DNA of 29,392 nt from assembly GCA_022925895.1 (NCBI GenBank), contig JAKSYS010000734.1, positions 1 through 29,392 on the forward strand. Direction: 5' to 3'. This DNA comes from Fragilaria crotonensis (Eukaryota; Bacillariophyta; Fragilariophyceae; Fragilariales; Fragilariaceae). Positions 8,454-17,189 of this stretch are shown one piece after another. The notes under the pieces were generated by a model. That model saw nothing but the letters and a program-made list of their open reading frames with translations. It did not search any database and was not told the DNA's origin. A program made the translations under genes and the position numbers. Within the stretch, counting starts at the first letter, position 1; every line of letters starts with the position of its first letter.

Positions 8454-8582
8454 GGTTTCTTGTTAAGAAGGTAACAACAATGTTGAGTGAATATCAATGA
8501 ACCAGCAGTGATAATGAGTGAGCGCGCCATTTGTTCTGAACTTCAAGAATATGCTACAGTAGTAGTTGACTACTCCTACTGT

Positions 8583-8636
8583 CAGGAATCTTGTACATCC
8601 TAAAAATAAAAAATTGCGGTGATTAAGAGATTTCGA
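8583..8636 (+). repeat. Subterminal repeat in the same orientation as the left end
   Basis: GGAATCT..TGTACATCCTAAA near 8583-8603 and GCGGTGATTAAGAGATTTCGA near 8614-8635 match the left subterminal region (5733-5755 and 5700-5720) in direct, not inverted, orientation. The ends therefore combine inverted termini with direct subterminal copies. Confidence 0.75.
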
Positions 8637-8656
8637 AAGTGATTTATGTACATTCC

Positions 8657-8683
8657 CCATCCCTTAATGGGCGCAATTTACGG
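8657..8683 (-). repeat. Right 27-bp TIR, pogo-like element
   Basis: Perfect reverse complement of 5674-5700, followed by TA at 8684-8685. Confidence 0.9.
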
Positions 8684-8685
8684 TA

Positions 8686-9868
8686 GTTGTTTTATATATT
8701 GTGACGCAATTGAAGACAGGAGGAATGAATGCATTTTACATGCATACAAAGAGATACTGAATTCCAGGCTGTACTTCGACAGTAGAGTAGATTGCTGTAC
8801 AGAGTACAGAGTGACGAGTGACGAGTAGAGTACTAGTACTGTTCATGCGAGGAATTCTTACTCACTGTACCGGTACTTTTCGTAGTCCCAGTACCTGTTC
8901 GGAACGGGGTTGCGTGCCTACATGTAGACGCACTTTACTTGTAACACTCCCGTATTAAAGTACTAGTAGCACTGGTTGTTGGAGGCCGGTGGCGGTTCAG
9001 TTTTGTCTCCTCACAAATCCGTGATATAAAATGATGATGACGAGTCGATAGCGGCTGTCGGTTGCGAGGCCAAAACGAGCACCTACCAGACTTTTATGGG
9101 CATAGATGGCTCAAATGCAAATCAGCACTGGCCTTACGATAAATACCAACATCTGACTCTGGCAATCCCTGCCGGAGAGCCAGCAATAAGTTCTTAATTC
9201 GCAAGAGCAGGCCGACGGCAGCTGCTGACAACTTGAATTCCCAAGTGCGAGCGCCGGCTCGCATCGATGTTGAAGACAAACCACATTTCTACACGGGATC
9301 AGAATTCGGGAACAAGATATTGACTTTTTCTGGTAACCTCGAATCTGCACACTACCCCGGATAGTTGATGGCGGCGTATTTGTCGAGCTGAAAGTGATAT
9401 CAAGTTTTGTCTCTGTTGACAACTGCTCATAGTCCTGGTTGGTGAGGCTGCCTTGCGTGAAAAAGCTATGTAGTCGATATCAGGGCAATTGTTAATGGCT
9501 ATGGGAATAAAAGAGGACTGTGGGCTCAAAAGCAATATGAGGTGCGCAGCCTGCCTTGCCGTCTTGCCTAGGTGATGCAAAGATTTGCATAAGGCCTAAG
9601 TTTGCAGATCCACGCAGAAGTGCCCAATCTTCTTGGGAAGGCGATTCATTTGGCAAAGACTGACAACTTCAACACGCAAGTGCTTGTGCCTTTCTCCTCG
9701 ATGTTGAAGACAAAAACAAGATCTTAACTTCACGGTAGCCTCGAATGTAGCGAATCGCCCGGATTCATAAATCGCAAAACTGGAGCATTAGCACTCCAGG
9801 CTAACATCCTTTGTCGCCAGTCCCCTGTTTTGATCTCCTGGATCGTATTTCTGACTTCGAGGAGCGAT
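8686..9868. other. Intergenic region without a supported gene
   Basis: From 8700 to 9000 the DNA is GTAC- and GAGTAC-rich, with a short GACGAGT run near 8811-8828. From about 9050 to 9860 the composition is more complex, but every frame is short and interrupted. Two diverged copies of one segment lie about 433 bp apart (9225 and 9658). This could be an old, decayed element or gene, but no product can be named. Confidence 0.6.
9225..9365 (+). repeat. Diverged duplication, copy A (copy B at about 9658-9770)
   Basis: Shared blocks are CTGACAACTTSAA, CGCAAGTGC-like, TCGATGTTGAAGACAAA, AACAAGAT, GGTARCCTCGAAT and CCCGGAT, in the same order in both copies about 433 bp apart. Copy B is shorter. Confidence 0.65.
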
Positions 9869-9944
9869 GTAAGTGACGGATCGAACTCAGCGAGCTACTC
9901 ACAAGCCCTGGACTCATTTAACGATTTGTGCATCGCAGTTTCCG

Positions 9945-10462
9945 ATGGCTCCCCCCGGTGGTAGGAGGAAGCGCAAACCAGCTCGTAAACTACCTGCAGT
10001 GGACGAGAACAAGAAGGATGCGAAAGAGACGCGAAGCGGTGGGTACAAATGCAACAGGTGTCACAAACTTACTAAAGGTCATGTTTGTCCATTTGTTTCC
10101 TGCCGCTACTTAATCCAAAGACCATTGAAGACGAAGGTGCAAAACAAGCCGCATGACGGCACTGATGGAATCTATTACTGCAGATGGTGCGGGCAACTTA
10201 CGAAGGGACATATTTGCACGTACCATCGTGACTTTCGTTGCGCAGATCACGCCGAGGTAGATTCAGAGGAGTTGATGAATGCTCCTCTACCAGAGGTATG
10301 TTGGAGTCTTTCCTTACGCAGCGACGTATCTTGTAATGCTGCCTTCTTCAGTCGATGCTAACCATATCATCCTTTACAAGATGGAATTCATGTCGCATGG
10401 ATAGGTCGATATCAAGCGACGAAGATGTCTTTTTATCGGGCGTCGCACGCCAACAGTATTGA
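9945..10462 (+). CDS. Small protein with two CX2CX6HXC zinc-finger-like repeats
   Basis: From ATG 9945 the product begins MAPPGGRRKRKPARK, a basic leader. Two matching motifs follow: YKCNRCHKLTKGHVC and YYCRWCGQLTKGHIC, each Cys-X2-Cys-X6-His-X-Cys, about 45 residues apart, consistent with paired zinc ribbons or knuckles. Similar C-x-x-C...KGHxC motifs occur in stramenopile and plant regulatory proteins, so a nuclear DNA- or RNA-binding role is plausible but not proven. After ...NAPLPE a 5' splice consensus GTATGT (10296) pairs with TTCTTCAG (10350-10351). Removing 56 bp keeps the frame and ends the gene at 10462; read through, it would stop at 10361. A second possible intron, 9869 GTAAGT to CGCAG 9938, would lie in the 5' leader. 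Exon structure is inferred. Confidence 0.55.
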
Positions 10463-11136
10463 GAATAGTGGAAGGAAAACCGTGGGAAGTGATAGGATCG
10501 TCAAAGGAAAATAATTCTTAGCCCATGGTTTCACCCTTCATCTTGCGATTCTTGGATATACCTGTCATGGGGGCGCACGTTGTACTAACTCGACGTTCGT
10601 AGTCATTGTTTAGTTCAATCTGCCAACGGAACTCTGTCCATCTTGACTTGGCCAGGTGTTCCACAACGTCTCCTTGGATATAGCGATCTTGACAAGCCAT
10701 GGCGTACAACTACCTTTACGAATGCAATTTGGCCATATCTCTGGCTAGTCGACAGGCCAATGGTCAAGGCAGCCAACTTGTCTTCGATGTTCCGCTCATT
10801 CCCGCGCGATGGCGCATTTCCATTGTTCCGCGGCCAGAATGAAGAGGACCATTTCGTGCTTCGCGTACGCTTGAGCTTGTTTATAAATCGTATAAAGCGC
10901 TGTCGTACCATTGTACCAGTACCTTGTACATAGTTGATACTCGGAGTACCTGCTACAGATATGTCATAGCTACTTGTACCTGGGACGGTGGTACCTGGTA
11001 CAAGTACCAGGTACACGTACCGTACGCGTGCCAAGAAAACGAACCCTGTGACGATCCGTGAACAAGGGCCAATGTTTGCGATCAGAACTGGTGTTGTGTA
11101 CACTGTACAGTGTGTTCTGCCTTCTCATCGCCAGGG
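10463..11136. other. Intergenic, GTAC-rich toward the right; no firm gene
   Basis: A 63-codon minus-strand frame (10709-10518, ...QDRYIQGDVVEHLAKSRW...) and short plus-strand frames near 10696-10840 look mildly protein-like, but nothing is long or recognisable. From 10905 to 11035 the DNA is packed with GTAC words (GTACCTGGTACAAGTACC), able to fold into many small hairpins. Confidence 0.5.
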
Positions 11137-11167
11137 GGGACGACTTTCCCTGCTGTGATAGACGCAA
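11137..11167 (+). repeat. 31-bp direct repeat flanking the copia element, left copy
   Basis: Begins GGGACGACTTTCCCTGCTG and ends GACGCAA, directly abutting the LTR that starts TGAAAGCG at 11168. The same 31 bp lie at 24723-24753, two bases after the far LTR end. The next two bases (TG) also match but belong to the LTR on the left. Confidence 0.85.
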
Positions 11168-11345
11168 TGAAAGCGTACGATACTCCGAGTACAATAGACG
11201 GTAAAGTAACGATATCTCGAAATATAAACGATGTAAAACACTCAGTCGCACTTCAGTCGCACATCGTGATTATCGGTACGGTGCCCCGCACACTGTACCC
11301 AATTTATACCGTACGTATCATAATTTTATCGTGTCCCTTTAATCA
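11168..11345 (-). repeat. Left LTR (3' LTR of the minus-strand copia element), 178 bp
   Basis: Reads TGAAAGCG...TTTAATCA on the plus strand. It contains a 14-bp GTAC-flanked insertion near 11177-11190 absent from the other LTR. A purine run (GAGGGGA on the minus strand, about 11347-11353) lies directly against it and is the likely polypurine tract. On the minus strand TATAAATT near 11300 is a possible promoter TATA box. Confidence 0.85.
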
Positions 11346-11476
11346 GTCCCCTCGATCTAACGAGCGCATTAGATGGGAACGTTAGGTCGTCGATCGACTC
11401 ACAATGACATTTAGTTGTCATCTTTAACAACAACAAGGGAACCCATAGTAACCTGCGAACCTCTTAGAGGGGGTCA

Positions 11477-12589
11477 TCAATTGTGATCGGCAATGTCATA
11501 TAAGATCAATCCCACCAGATGGTCGCGTTTCTGTCCACCTGGGATTATCTTCGTACAGATGTCAGCTGGATTGTCGTGCATAGAGACATGTCCAGTTAGG
11601 CACTCGCCCATTGCAACCGCCTCGCGCACGGCATGGTAGCAAACGGCATTCGATTTCTTCTTTAAAACCGATTCGGGTCGCTGGGTATTATGAATGACTG
11701 ACATGTTGTCCCCGTAGATATATGAGGGACCAGCCAACTCCACACCCATCATTCGAAGCTTGTACCGTATCCCACGGAGTGCTTCCATTCCCTGTTTCAT
11801 GGCTACGAATTCCGCCCCGAAGACACTAGTCTCAATCGTCGCCTGTTTCTTCGAGTACCAGGTAATAGGTGACATGTTGAGATAAATCAGGAACCCAGTT
11901 CGTGAACGTCGTGTCTTCTTATCACCTGCGTGATCAGAGTCAACGAACATACGAAGATCTACATCCTTTCCTCTTGGAGTAGGTGCATTGGGCGGTATCG
12001 CTTCCTTCACGTCTCCGTAGAACGCTTTCCAATCGCATTCCTTGAACACCGTCAAGTCCACTGTCGGGTAGCTAGGATCGAAGACAATGCGTGCGTTGTG
12101 CTTCTTTTCCAGATAGTTGAACATATGGAATACCGCTTCCAAATGCCCTTGTCTGGGTAACGCTAAATAGGAAGCAAGTTCGGATACTTCGGTGATTATA
12201 TCAATCCTTCCCAGTTCAACACACCAACGTAGCACACCAACTTGCGATTGGTAAAACGTTGCGTCCTTTGCACTGAGTTCTGGCGTCGTATCCAGTTCAG
12301 GTGCATAATTGATCGGAAATGGGCCACTTGTTCGTTTGGTCCATTGATAGTTCGGGTAATTTTGTCGGTGATAAGCCTTAACGTTGGCAACCGCCGCCTG
12401 GATGTACTTGCTGGACGACATAGACCACGCGTGCACCCCGTTAGGTAGTGTCGTCCCACGGAGTTTGGCTCCAAGATAAAACTCAGGGTCACCGATCGAA
12501 CCTTCCTTCGTCTTGAAGAAATGGTCGATCTCCTTTACTAATGATCGCATCGCATCGTGGCTGGTGTACGACGAGGATGTCGTCAACAT
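11477..12589 (-). CDS. copia polyprotein: end of reverse transcriptase and RNase H
   Basis: The frame picks up just after the YVDD box of the reverse transcriptase (HDAMRSLVKEIDHFFKTKEG...FYLGAKL) and continues through the connection to RNase H. The latter shows FVDSDHAGDKKTRRSRTG (first Asp), the ETSVFGAEFVAMKQGMEALRG helix with its Glu, YGDNMSVIHN (Asp), and the closing HDNPADICTK. These are the standard copia RNase H landmarks. The frame differs by one base from the upstream RT frame near 12560. The stop at 11477 is 131 bp from the LTR. Confidence 0.87.
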   Translation of the reverse strand: MLTTSSSYTSHDAMRSLVKEIDHFFKTKEGSIGDPEFYLGAKLRGTTLPNGVHAWSMSSSKYIQAAVANVKAYHRQNYPNYQWTKRTSGPFPINYAPELDTTPELSAKDATFYQSQVGVLRWCVELGRIDIITEVSELASYLALPRQGHLEAVFHMFNYLEKKHNARIVFDPSYPTVDLTVFKECDWKAFYGDVKEAIPPNAPTPRGKDVDLRMFVDSDHAGDKKTRRSRTGFLIYLNMSPITWYSKKQATIETSVFGAEFVAMKQGMEALRGIRYKLRMMGVELAGPSYIYGDNMSVIHNTQRPESVLKKKSNAVCYHAVREAVAMGECLTGHVSMHDNPADICTKIIPGGQKRDHLVGLILYDIADHN

Positions 12590-13190
12590 ACAAAAGGCAG
12601 TACGCGTAGTACTTGTGGCCGTCAGCGGGTCGGATTTCCGGTTTCAACCATACGTCCGGGTCGGCCATACACGATGTCCAACCGAGATGCCGCATACAGT
12701 CGGCCAGGTGATTGCGAAATGACGCACCTGCAGACTTTAGACCATAAAGGGCACGAACGATGAGCGCCTTCTTGCCGGAATCATTACCGAACTCCGGCCC
12801 AAGTCGGCACCATATCTTTGCGCCGACGGGAGCCGTCAAGTAAGCATTCTCAATATCAGCCGTCTTGACCTCGAGGTCATTCAAGGCAGCTAACGTAAGA
12901 GCAATCCTTACCGATTCGCGAGATACAACGCCTGCGTAGGTTATCGACGCGGGCGTTTCCGTTGTGTGTCCGCCCGCTACCAACCTGGCCTTTCGCTGAA
13001 AATTTTCCATCTTAACGTCGAAGACCAGGTGGCAGCGAATTTCTTGGAACGTCGGCGGGACCGAATCTCCATCATCCAAAACTTGAAATGCCACTCTCAC
13101 CTTCGACATTTCCTTTCTGACGGCGTCCTGCCACAACGTGTTGCCGTTTTCGGCATCTAATCGAACGCAGTCGTCCCATGTCTTCGGCAC
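12489..13190 (-). CDS. copia polyprotein: reverse transcriptase
   Basis: VKTADIENAYLTAP carries the first catalytic Asp (D112 of this frame), and YVDDILVV (201-208) holds the paired Asp residues. KARLVAGGHTTETP and ALYGLKSAGASF are conserved copia RT blocks. The frame begins PKTWDDCVRLDAENGNTLWQDAVRKEM, typical of the start of RT in this group. It is shifted against the preceding segment near 13207 and against the following one near 12560, each by one base. Confidence 0.88.
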   Translation of the reverse strand: MPKTWDDCVRLDAENGNTLWQDAVRKEMSKVRVAFQVLDDGDSVPPTFQEIRCHLVFDVKMENFQRKARLVAGGHTTETPASITYAGVVSRESVRIALTLAALNDLEVKTADIENAYLTAPVGAKIWCRLGPEFGNDSGKKALIVRALYGLKSAGASFRNHLADCMRHLGWTSCMADPDVWLKPEIRPADGHKYYAYCLLYVDDILVVHQPRCDAIISKGDRPFLQDEGRFDR

Positions 13191-13536
13191 TTCGATGCCA
13201 AACTTGCTTGTGGGTGCGTTTGTGGTATCGGCTATTCACAGCCGCAATTATACGATTACGTCGCTTCAGTGTGAACGGTACCCACCAAGCGAACGCCGGT
13301 TCATGGTCAATTCCGCGTGCGATTGCGTACTCCGCCAGTTCCACGGGATTCGACTCCTTTAGGTCGGCAAGTCTCTCCCACGAGGTGCTGCCGTCCTTCC
13401 ATTCTACGCAGAGCTTCCAACCCTTTGTCGTCTTCTTGAGCTGTTTGTTCGAACCATGCTTGATATACATATCATCGCGACTAAGGGCAGTTTCTTCCTT
13501 CCTGTGGTCGACAATACCAGACAGGAGGTGTCGCAC
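13072..13536 (-). CDS. copia polyprotein: linker between integrase and RT
   Basis: DHRKEETALSRDDMYIKHG, then TKGWKLCVEWKDGSTSWERL and IDHEPAFAWWVPFTLKRRNRII form the conserved linker of diatom copia elements, including a chromodomain-like VEWKDGSTSWE segment. It follows integrase in another frame (change near 13500) and changes frame again near 13207 (THKQVWHR here, KFGIEVPKTW in the next frame). Confidence 0.8.
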   Translation of the reverse strand: MRHLLSGIVDHRKEETALSRDDMYIKHGSNKQLKKTTKGWKLCVEWKDGSTSWERLADLKESNPVELAEYAIARGIDHEPAFAWWVPFTLKRRNRIIAAVNSRYHKRTHKQVWHRSAEDMGRLRSIRCRKRQHVVAGRRQKGNVEGESGISSFG

Positions 13537-14789
13537 ATTGCATACATGCTCTGGGCGATCACGTTCGCCGAATACTCCGCGACCTGCCCGTCAGGAAACT
13601 GAACGTCATAGACCCTTGTATCAAGGATAGGGTTCTTGTTCGCCTTGCCGGTGACCGTACCGTCAAGCATGCGTTTTCGCCCAAGTACCTTAGCGTTAAC
13701 GAGTTCGTTTCCAATTGGGAGACTGACACTGGCACCGACGTACTGATCGTACGTATCAGCGTCGGGATCCGACGGCTCATCGTCAACCTCAGCCATTTGG
13801 GGAAATTCGTCGCCGTCGTCATCGGCGTACGATTGGTAAATCGGTGTCCCAAGATGCTCAAGTTCGGGATCATTCACGAAATCCTCGTACTTGAAACCGT
13901 CCCCTAAAGCCGAGTTCACCTTGTCGGTAAATTCTTTGCGTTTACGTTTCATCGTTTCATCAGCCAACTCGTCGGGGGTTAGGGAACGAACGGTGGAACG
14001 ATAAACAACTTTCCCGTTCGCCTTAAGGATCTTGCGAGTCATTGCGGGCCCAATATCAATTGCGGGGCCCAGATCCCTACCGAGGACCATCGGGTCGTCA
14101 GGGTACGAGACAGACGTGTCCCGAAACATCACCCATTCGTACCACGCGAACAGGGCGAATGGAGAGATATCCGCAGTCTCACCGCTGACAATTGTTTCCG
14201 GGACCTGTCCATTAAGCTTATAGATGTCGTGTGCCGTCATCGAACGGACATAAGCCTCACGTTCAAGACAGTCATCCCAGAGACGTTTCGGGGCACCAGA
14301 GCGGACCATCTGGCGTCCGACTCCTCTCTTCAATTCCCGGATCGCGGCTTCGGCAGCGTTCGACCAAGGAGAATGTGGTTCCGTCTGTTTCACATGTATG
14401 CCAGCCTCACGACACTTCTTACGGAAGGTCCCCTGTACCTGTTCCTGCGCTCCATCCATGACCATGGTGCTAGGAACACCCTCTCTTTGGAAGAGCAACG
14501 ATAGGCCCTCATGGGCTTCGGACTTTAACTTCATCGGATAGGCCCGACACCAACCGTCTGCGGTCGCAAAAATTTGCGCGCACCTGTTATTGCGTCTCGA
14601 TGCTGTCTTCGACAGCAGGGTGTCAGTAAAACAGTCGACGGGTAGTCTCCGATAATGTAGCTGACGATCGTTCGTACGGAACCGTCGCGAGAGCGTCGGG
14701 TGTAGTAGTGTTCGTATCCCACGTTGCGTAGTCGCATTAACCGTTCGAAATGCAGTAGCTTTGTCGATTCCCCAGTTGCGGGCTAGCAT
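13404..14789 (-). CDS. copia polyprotein: integrase
   Basis: The DDE core is clear: D56 in CFTDTLLSKT, D112 in MVMDGAQEQ and E147 in WSNAAEAAIRELKRG, giving the D-D-35-E spacing of retroviral-type integrases. Upstream, TTQRGIRTLLHPTLSRRFRTNDR is the conserved entry block seen in diatom copia elements; no clear HHCC zinc finger precedes it. Downstream lies an acidic linker (YADDDGDEFPQMAEVDDEPSDPD) and a conserved VYDVQFPDGQVAEYSANVIA block. The start given is the first Met; the gene would be read as part of Gag-Pol. Confidence 0.88.
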   Translation of the reverse strand: MLARNWGIDKATAFRTVNATTQRGIRTLLHPTLSRRFRTNDRQLHYRRLPVDCFTDTLLSKTASRRNNRCAQIFATADGWCRAYPMKLKSEAHEGLSLLFQREGVPSTMVMDGAQEQVQGTFRKKCREAGIHVKQTEPHSPWSNAAEAAIRELKRGVGRQMVRSGAPKRLWDDCLEREAYVRSMTAHDIYKLNGQVPETIVSGETADISPFALFAWYEWVMFRDTSVSYPDDPMVLGRDLGPAIDIGPAMTRKILKANGKVVYRSTVRSLTPDELADETMKRKRKEFTDKVNSALGDGFKYEDFVNDPELEHLGTPIYQSYADDDGDEFPQMAEVDDEPSDPDADTYDQYVGASVSLPIGNELVNAKVLGRKRMLDGTVTGKANKNPILDTRVYDVQFPDGQVAEYSANVIAQSMYAMCDTSCLVLSTTGRKKLPLVAMICISSMVRTNSSRRRQRVGSSA

Positions 14790-14796
14790 GTCTGGG

Positions 14797-15159
14797 TCAA
14801 ATTGACGAGCCGGTCGCGGTTCTCTTGAAAACGTTAACCGAACGGTTCAACTCCGCCGCGAACGAACCGTCGTTCAAGAACGTAGGAGTCGTTGCAAGGA
14901 GCGAAATCGATGCCAGGTCCTTTCCTGTGCCGAGCGTGGTAGCATGGGAAAGGGTTTCGGCCACGGAGCAAAGGCGACGTGACGGAGGCGATGCTCCAAC
15001 CCGGTCCCCTGTGTCCAAAACCATTTGCGTAAAAACCATTTGCGTAAAAGCGGCTTCCTGTGAGGCATAGGTACGATCATGCGCTGCGATTCCCACCGTT
15101 GGCACATTTGCCATTGCACTCCTGCGATGCAATCGAGTTAGTGGAACCGGCCGTATCAT
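14797..15159 (-). CDS. copia Gag-Pol junction, degenerate protease region
   Basis: This 120-codon frame sits where the aspartic protease should be. It contains one LDTG motif, the right active-site signature, but no other convincing protease feature. A short in-frame duplication (FTQMVFTQMV) lies immediately before LDTG. Frame changes occur at both ends relative to gag and integrase. The protease is probably damaged or partly deleted here. Confidence 0.5.
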   Translation of the reverse strand: MIRPVPLTRLHRRSAMANVPTVGIAAHDRTYASQEAAFTQMVFTQMVLDTGDRVGASPPSRRLCSVAETLSHATTLGTGKDLASISLLATTPTFLNDGSFAAELNRSVNVFKRTATGSSI

Positions 15160-16531
15160 CGTCCACAGCCGTTTTGCTCATCTGTTTAGCGAGCTGGGCG
15201 ACTTGACGGTTGACCACTTTCTTGATGTTGTGGATGACGTCTTTCGTCGTCTTCGTCTTTGCCTTGCTGACCACCTTACTGTCTTTGTCGCCAGGTTTAT
15301 GGCCGCGCTTCGTGCGCTTCGATACAAGCTCTTTCTTTTGATCTGGAGTCAGGGAGGCATACTCTTCTTTTGTGTAGTACCTGTCCTCAACCTGTTCGAA
15401 CTTACGCTTTCCGGTCTTCAACTCGGAGATGTTGACCGTGTTTGCAGCGGTCTTTGACTTCGACGTTTGGCGAATATAGTCCTGGTACAGCGTGACACAG
15501 GAGTCGAAGTCGTTGCGTAAGTGTTCCTCGGACATGATCCGAGTCTTCACGGCATCAAACTTGTCGGTTTTGATGCCATCAAGCAGGTATCGAACTTTGG
15601 ATCTGGGCGGGTCAATCCCTGCGTATCCATGTTCGACCAAACCTTCCAACACAGAGTGCTGCTGTTTGTGTACGTTGACGTACCTCTCGAAATCCCAATG
15701 GCGTTGTTCGCCGTGGTACACCGTCGATTTGAGTTTGTCTTCCGCGAGCGTTGCCATGTTGTCCACATTGTTGGGCCCAAGAAAATGAGTAAACAAATTC
15801 TGAAATGCGGCACGACCGTCGCGGTGCTTCTGTGCCGGCCTGACATAAGTCCACGCGTCCTTGTCGCGGGTAATCGAGGCTATAATTTCCCAGACCTTTT
15901 CCCTGTTGACAAGGTAGACAGGGTCAGGGATCTTATGGCCATCGGCATCGATCGTATGATGTGGTGCTCGAGCGATCATCTCATCCTGTCTAGTCGGATA
16001 AGATGTGGAGGGGTCGTCTCCGTCCGGTATGTTTTCATTCTTGCGAACGACGTAAGCCAATGGGATCTTGCGTTCTCCCAAAATAGAGCGGAGGTATTCC
16101 TCGATTGCCTCCATCGTCTTTGGCCAATCTTTGATATTAATGGTCGGAAGGTCCGTACTGGGGTCCTTGTACATGGACTCGAGCTCACGTAGTTCGCGCA
16201 CAGTTCGGATCGTAGCGAGCGTAAGATCGGGTGCGTTAACGGGGCGACTAACACGCTCCTGATGTCGCAAATAAAACGCAAGGAGCTTGAGGTGTCCTTC
16301 AGCACGCTGGTTTACCTGCACGCCAGGGGCTGGAATGGGTGGACCTCCTGCAGGATTCGGCATCGTCCCACCTGGACGGCGAATAACCTTGCAAAGGCTC
16401 TCGACTTCATCGTCGCTCAAAAGCCTAATCTCCTCGAGTTCGTTCATGCCTTCTTCCTCGACAAGGGCCTGAGCAGCGGCCTCGGAAAAACCAATACGGG
16501 TCATAACCCCGCGCATAACAGCGTTGTTCAT
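15077..16531 (-). CDS. copia Gag
   Basis: 484 aa, intact. An N-terminal helical segment (TRIGFSEAAAQALVEEEGMNELEEIRLLSDDEVESLCKVI) looks SAM-like. The capsid-like helical body follows (residues about 100-370), then a lysine-rich region (SKRTKRGHKPGDKDSKVV...KAKTKTTKD) suited to nucleic-acid binding. No complete CCHC knuckle is visible; the C-terminus SQECNGKCANGG may be the beginning of one. It is the first gene after the 5' LTR and leader, as expected for virus-like-particle assembly. Confidence 0.82.
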   Translation of the reverse strand: MNNAVMRGVMTRIGFSEAAAQALVEEEGMNELEEIRLLSDDEVESLCKVIRRPGGTMPNPAGGPPIPAPGVQVNQRAEGHLKLLAFYLRHQERVSRPVNAPDLTLATIRTVRELRELESMYKDPSTDLPTINIKDWPKTMEAIEEYLRSILGERKIPLAYVVRKNENIPDGDDPSTSYPTRQDEMIARAPHHTIDADGHKIPDPVYLVNREKVWEIIASITRDKDAWTYVRPAQKHRDGRAAFQNLFTHFLGPNNVDNMATLAEDKLKSTVYHGEQRHWDFERYVNVHKQQHSVLEGLVEHGYAGIDPPRSKVRYLLDGIKTDKFDAVKTRIMSEEHLRNDFDSCVTLYQDYIRQTSKSKTAANTVNISELKTGKRKFEQVEDRYYTKEEYASLTPDQKKELVSKRTKRGHKPGDKDSKVVSKAKTKTTKDVIHNIKKVVNRQVAQLAKQMSKTAVDDDTAGSTNSIASQECNGKCANGGNRSA

Positions 16532-17041
16532 GGCAGAAAAAGGAAGTAGAACAGCAAAAACGAAAGAGATCGAAAAAGTATACGGTCGCTCGATAAAAAA
16601 AACGTGTCGGTTGTAACTGACGGTCCGTTGAACGAACGTGACCGCCCGAAATCGATATATAGTATATCATGTCATAGAAAGACATAAAATATACAACGAA
16701 TCTTGGACAAATAATTCTTCCTGTGATGGCGCAGGTATGGAGGCAATGGCGCCCCGTTGCCTCCGGTGGGTCGGGTCCACCGATCCAATGCATTCAGGGT
16801 CAAGTACACCATTGAATGCACCAACCAGGCCACACGGCCATCATGCGTGCGATGGGTCACTGGTGGTAGGCAGTTCGAAGCGTGCCCAGGCGCACAGCCG
16901 ATTTTTTTTTTTTTAATGTCACATCAAATAGTGATGCTCATATTGCGGGGAGGCAAGTCCCACAGCAATATGTACAAAACGCAAGCGCCCAGTGCGTTCA
17001 AGAGGCGATATCGAACATGTTGATGGGTCTGATAAACTGAC
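16532..17041 (-). other. copia 5' leader between LTR and gag
   Basis: About 510 bp without a gene. On the minus strand the bases next to the LTR read GTCAGTTTATCAGACCC. TATCAGA matches the middle of the usual initiator-Met tRNA primer site (TGGTATCAGAGC), but the match is only partial. A (T)13 run lies near 16902-16915. The TGGCGCC and GGGTCGGGTCCACC words near 16748-16782 are GC-rich and could form structure. Confidence 0.55.
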
Positions 17042-17189
17042 TAAAAGCGTACAATAGACGGTAAAGTAACGATATCTCGAAATATATATGATGTAAAACA
17101 CTCAGTCGCACTTCAGTCGCACATCGTGATTATCGGTACGGTGCCCCGCACACTGTACCCAATTTATACCGTACGTATCATAATTTTAT
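17042..17189 (-). repeat. Right LTR (5' LTR of the copia element), first part
   Basis: Matches 11168-11329 without the 14-bp insert, with about three substitutions. It stops at TAATTTTAT, where the Mutator-like element begins; the last 16 bp of the LTR resume at 24705. Confidence 0.88.
17181..17189 (+). repeat. 9-bp target-site duplication, left copy (TAATTTTAT)
   Basis: Identical to 24696-24704, and present once in the uninterrupted LTR at 11321-11329, which serves as the empty site. Confidence 0.93.

Larger units (their letters stand above)
5672..8685. mobile_element. pogo-like DNA transposon with two convergent genes
   Basis: Perfect 27-bp TIRs at 5674-5700 and 8657-8683 are flanked by TA on both sides (5672-5673, 8684-8685). 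TA duplication is expected for the pogo branch of the Tc1/mariner superfamily. Inside, a minus-strand DDD transposase (8453 to 7076) faces a plus-strand reading-frame cluster (5770-6970), the 3' ends about 105 bp apart. Subterminal regions also share same-orientation repeats. Both genes show frameshifts, so this copy is probably no longer autonomous. Confidence 0.87.

Noticed and set aside
10615-11103. 162-codon minus-strand frame
   Set aside because: Its first half translates a GTAC repeat tract, and there is no domain or homologue I can recognise.
12489-13190. Programmed frameshifting in the copia polyprotein
   Set aside because: The shifts fall at several unrelated places inside domains, not at one gag-pol junction, so damage or error is the simpler reading.
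15521-16192. 223-codon plus-strand frame antisense to gag
   Set aside because: It is a shadow of the gag gene; the minus-strand frame is twice as long and has gag features.
16902-16915. T13 run as a polyadenylation remnant or retrogene tail
   Set aside because: It lies within the retrotransposon leader with no target duplication or gene copy beside it.
17010-17041. Initiator-Met tRNA primer binding site next to the copia 5' LTR
   Set aside because: Only about 8 of 12 positions match the standard site; noted in the leader entry but not called as a feature.
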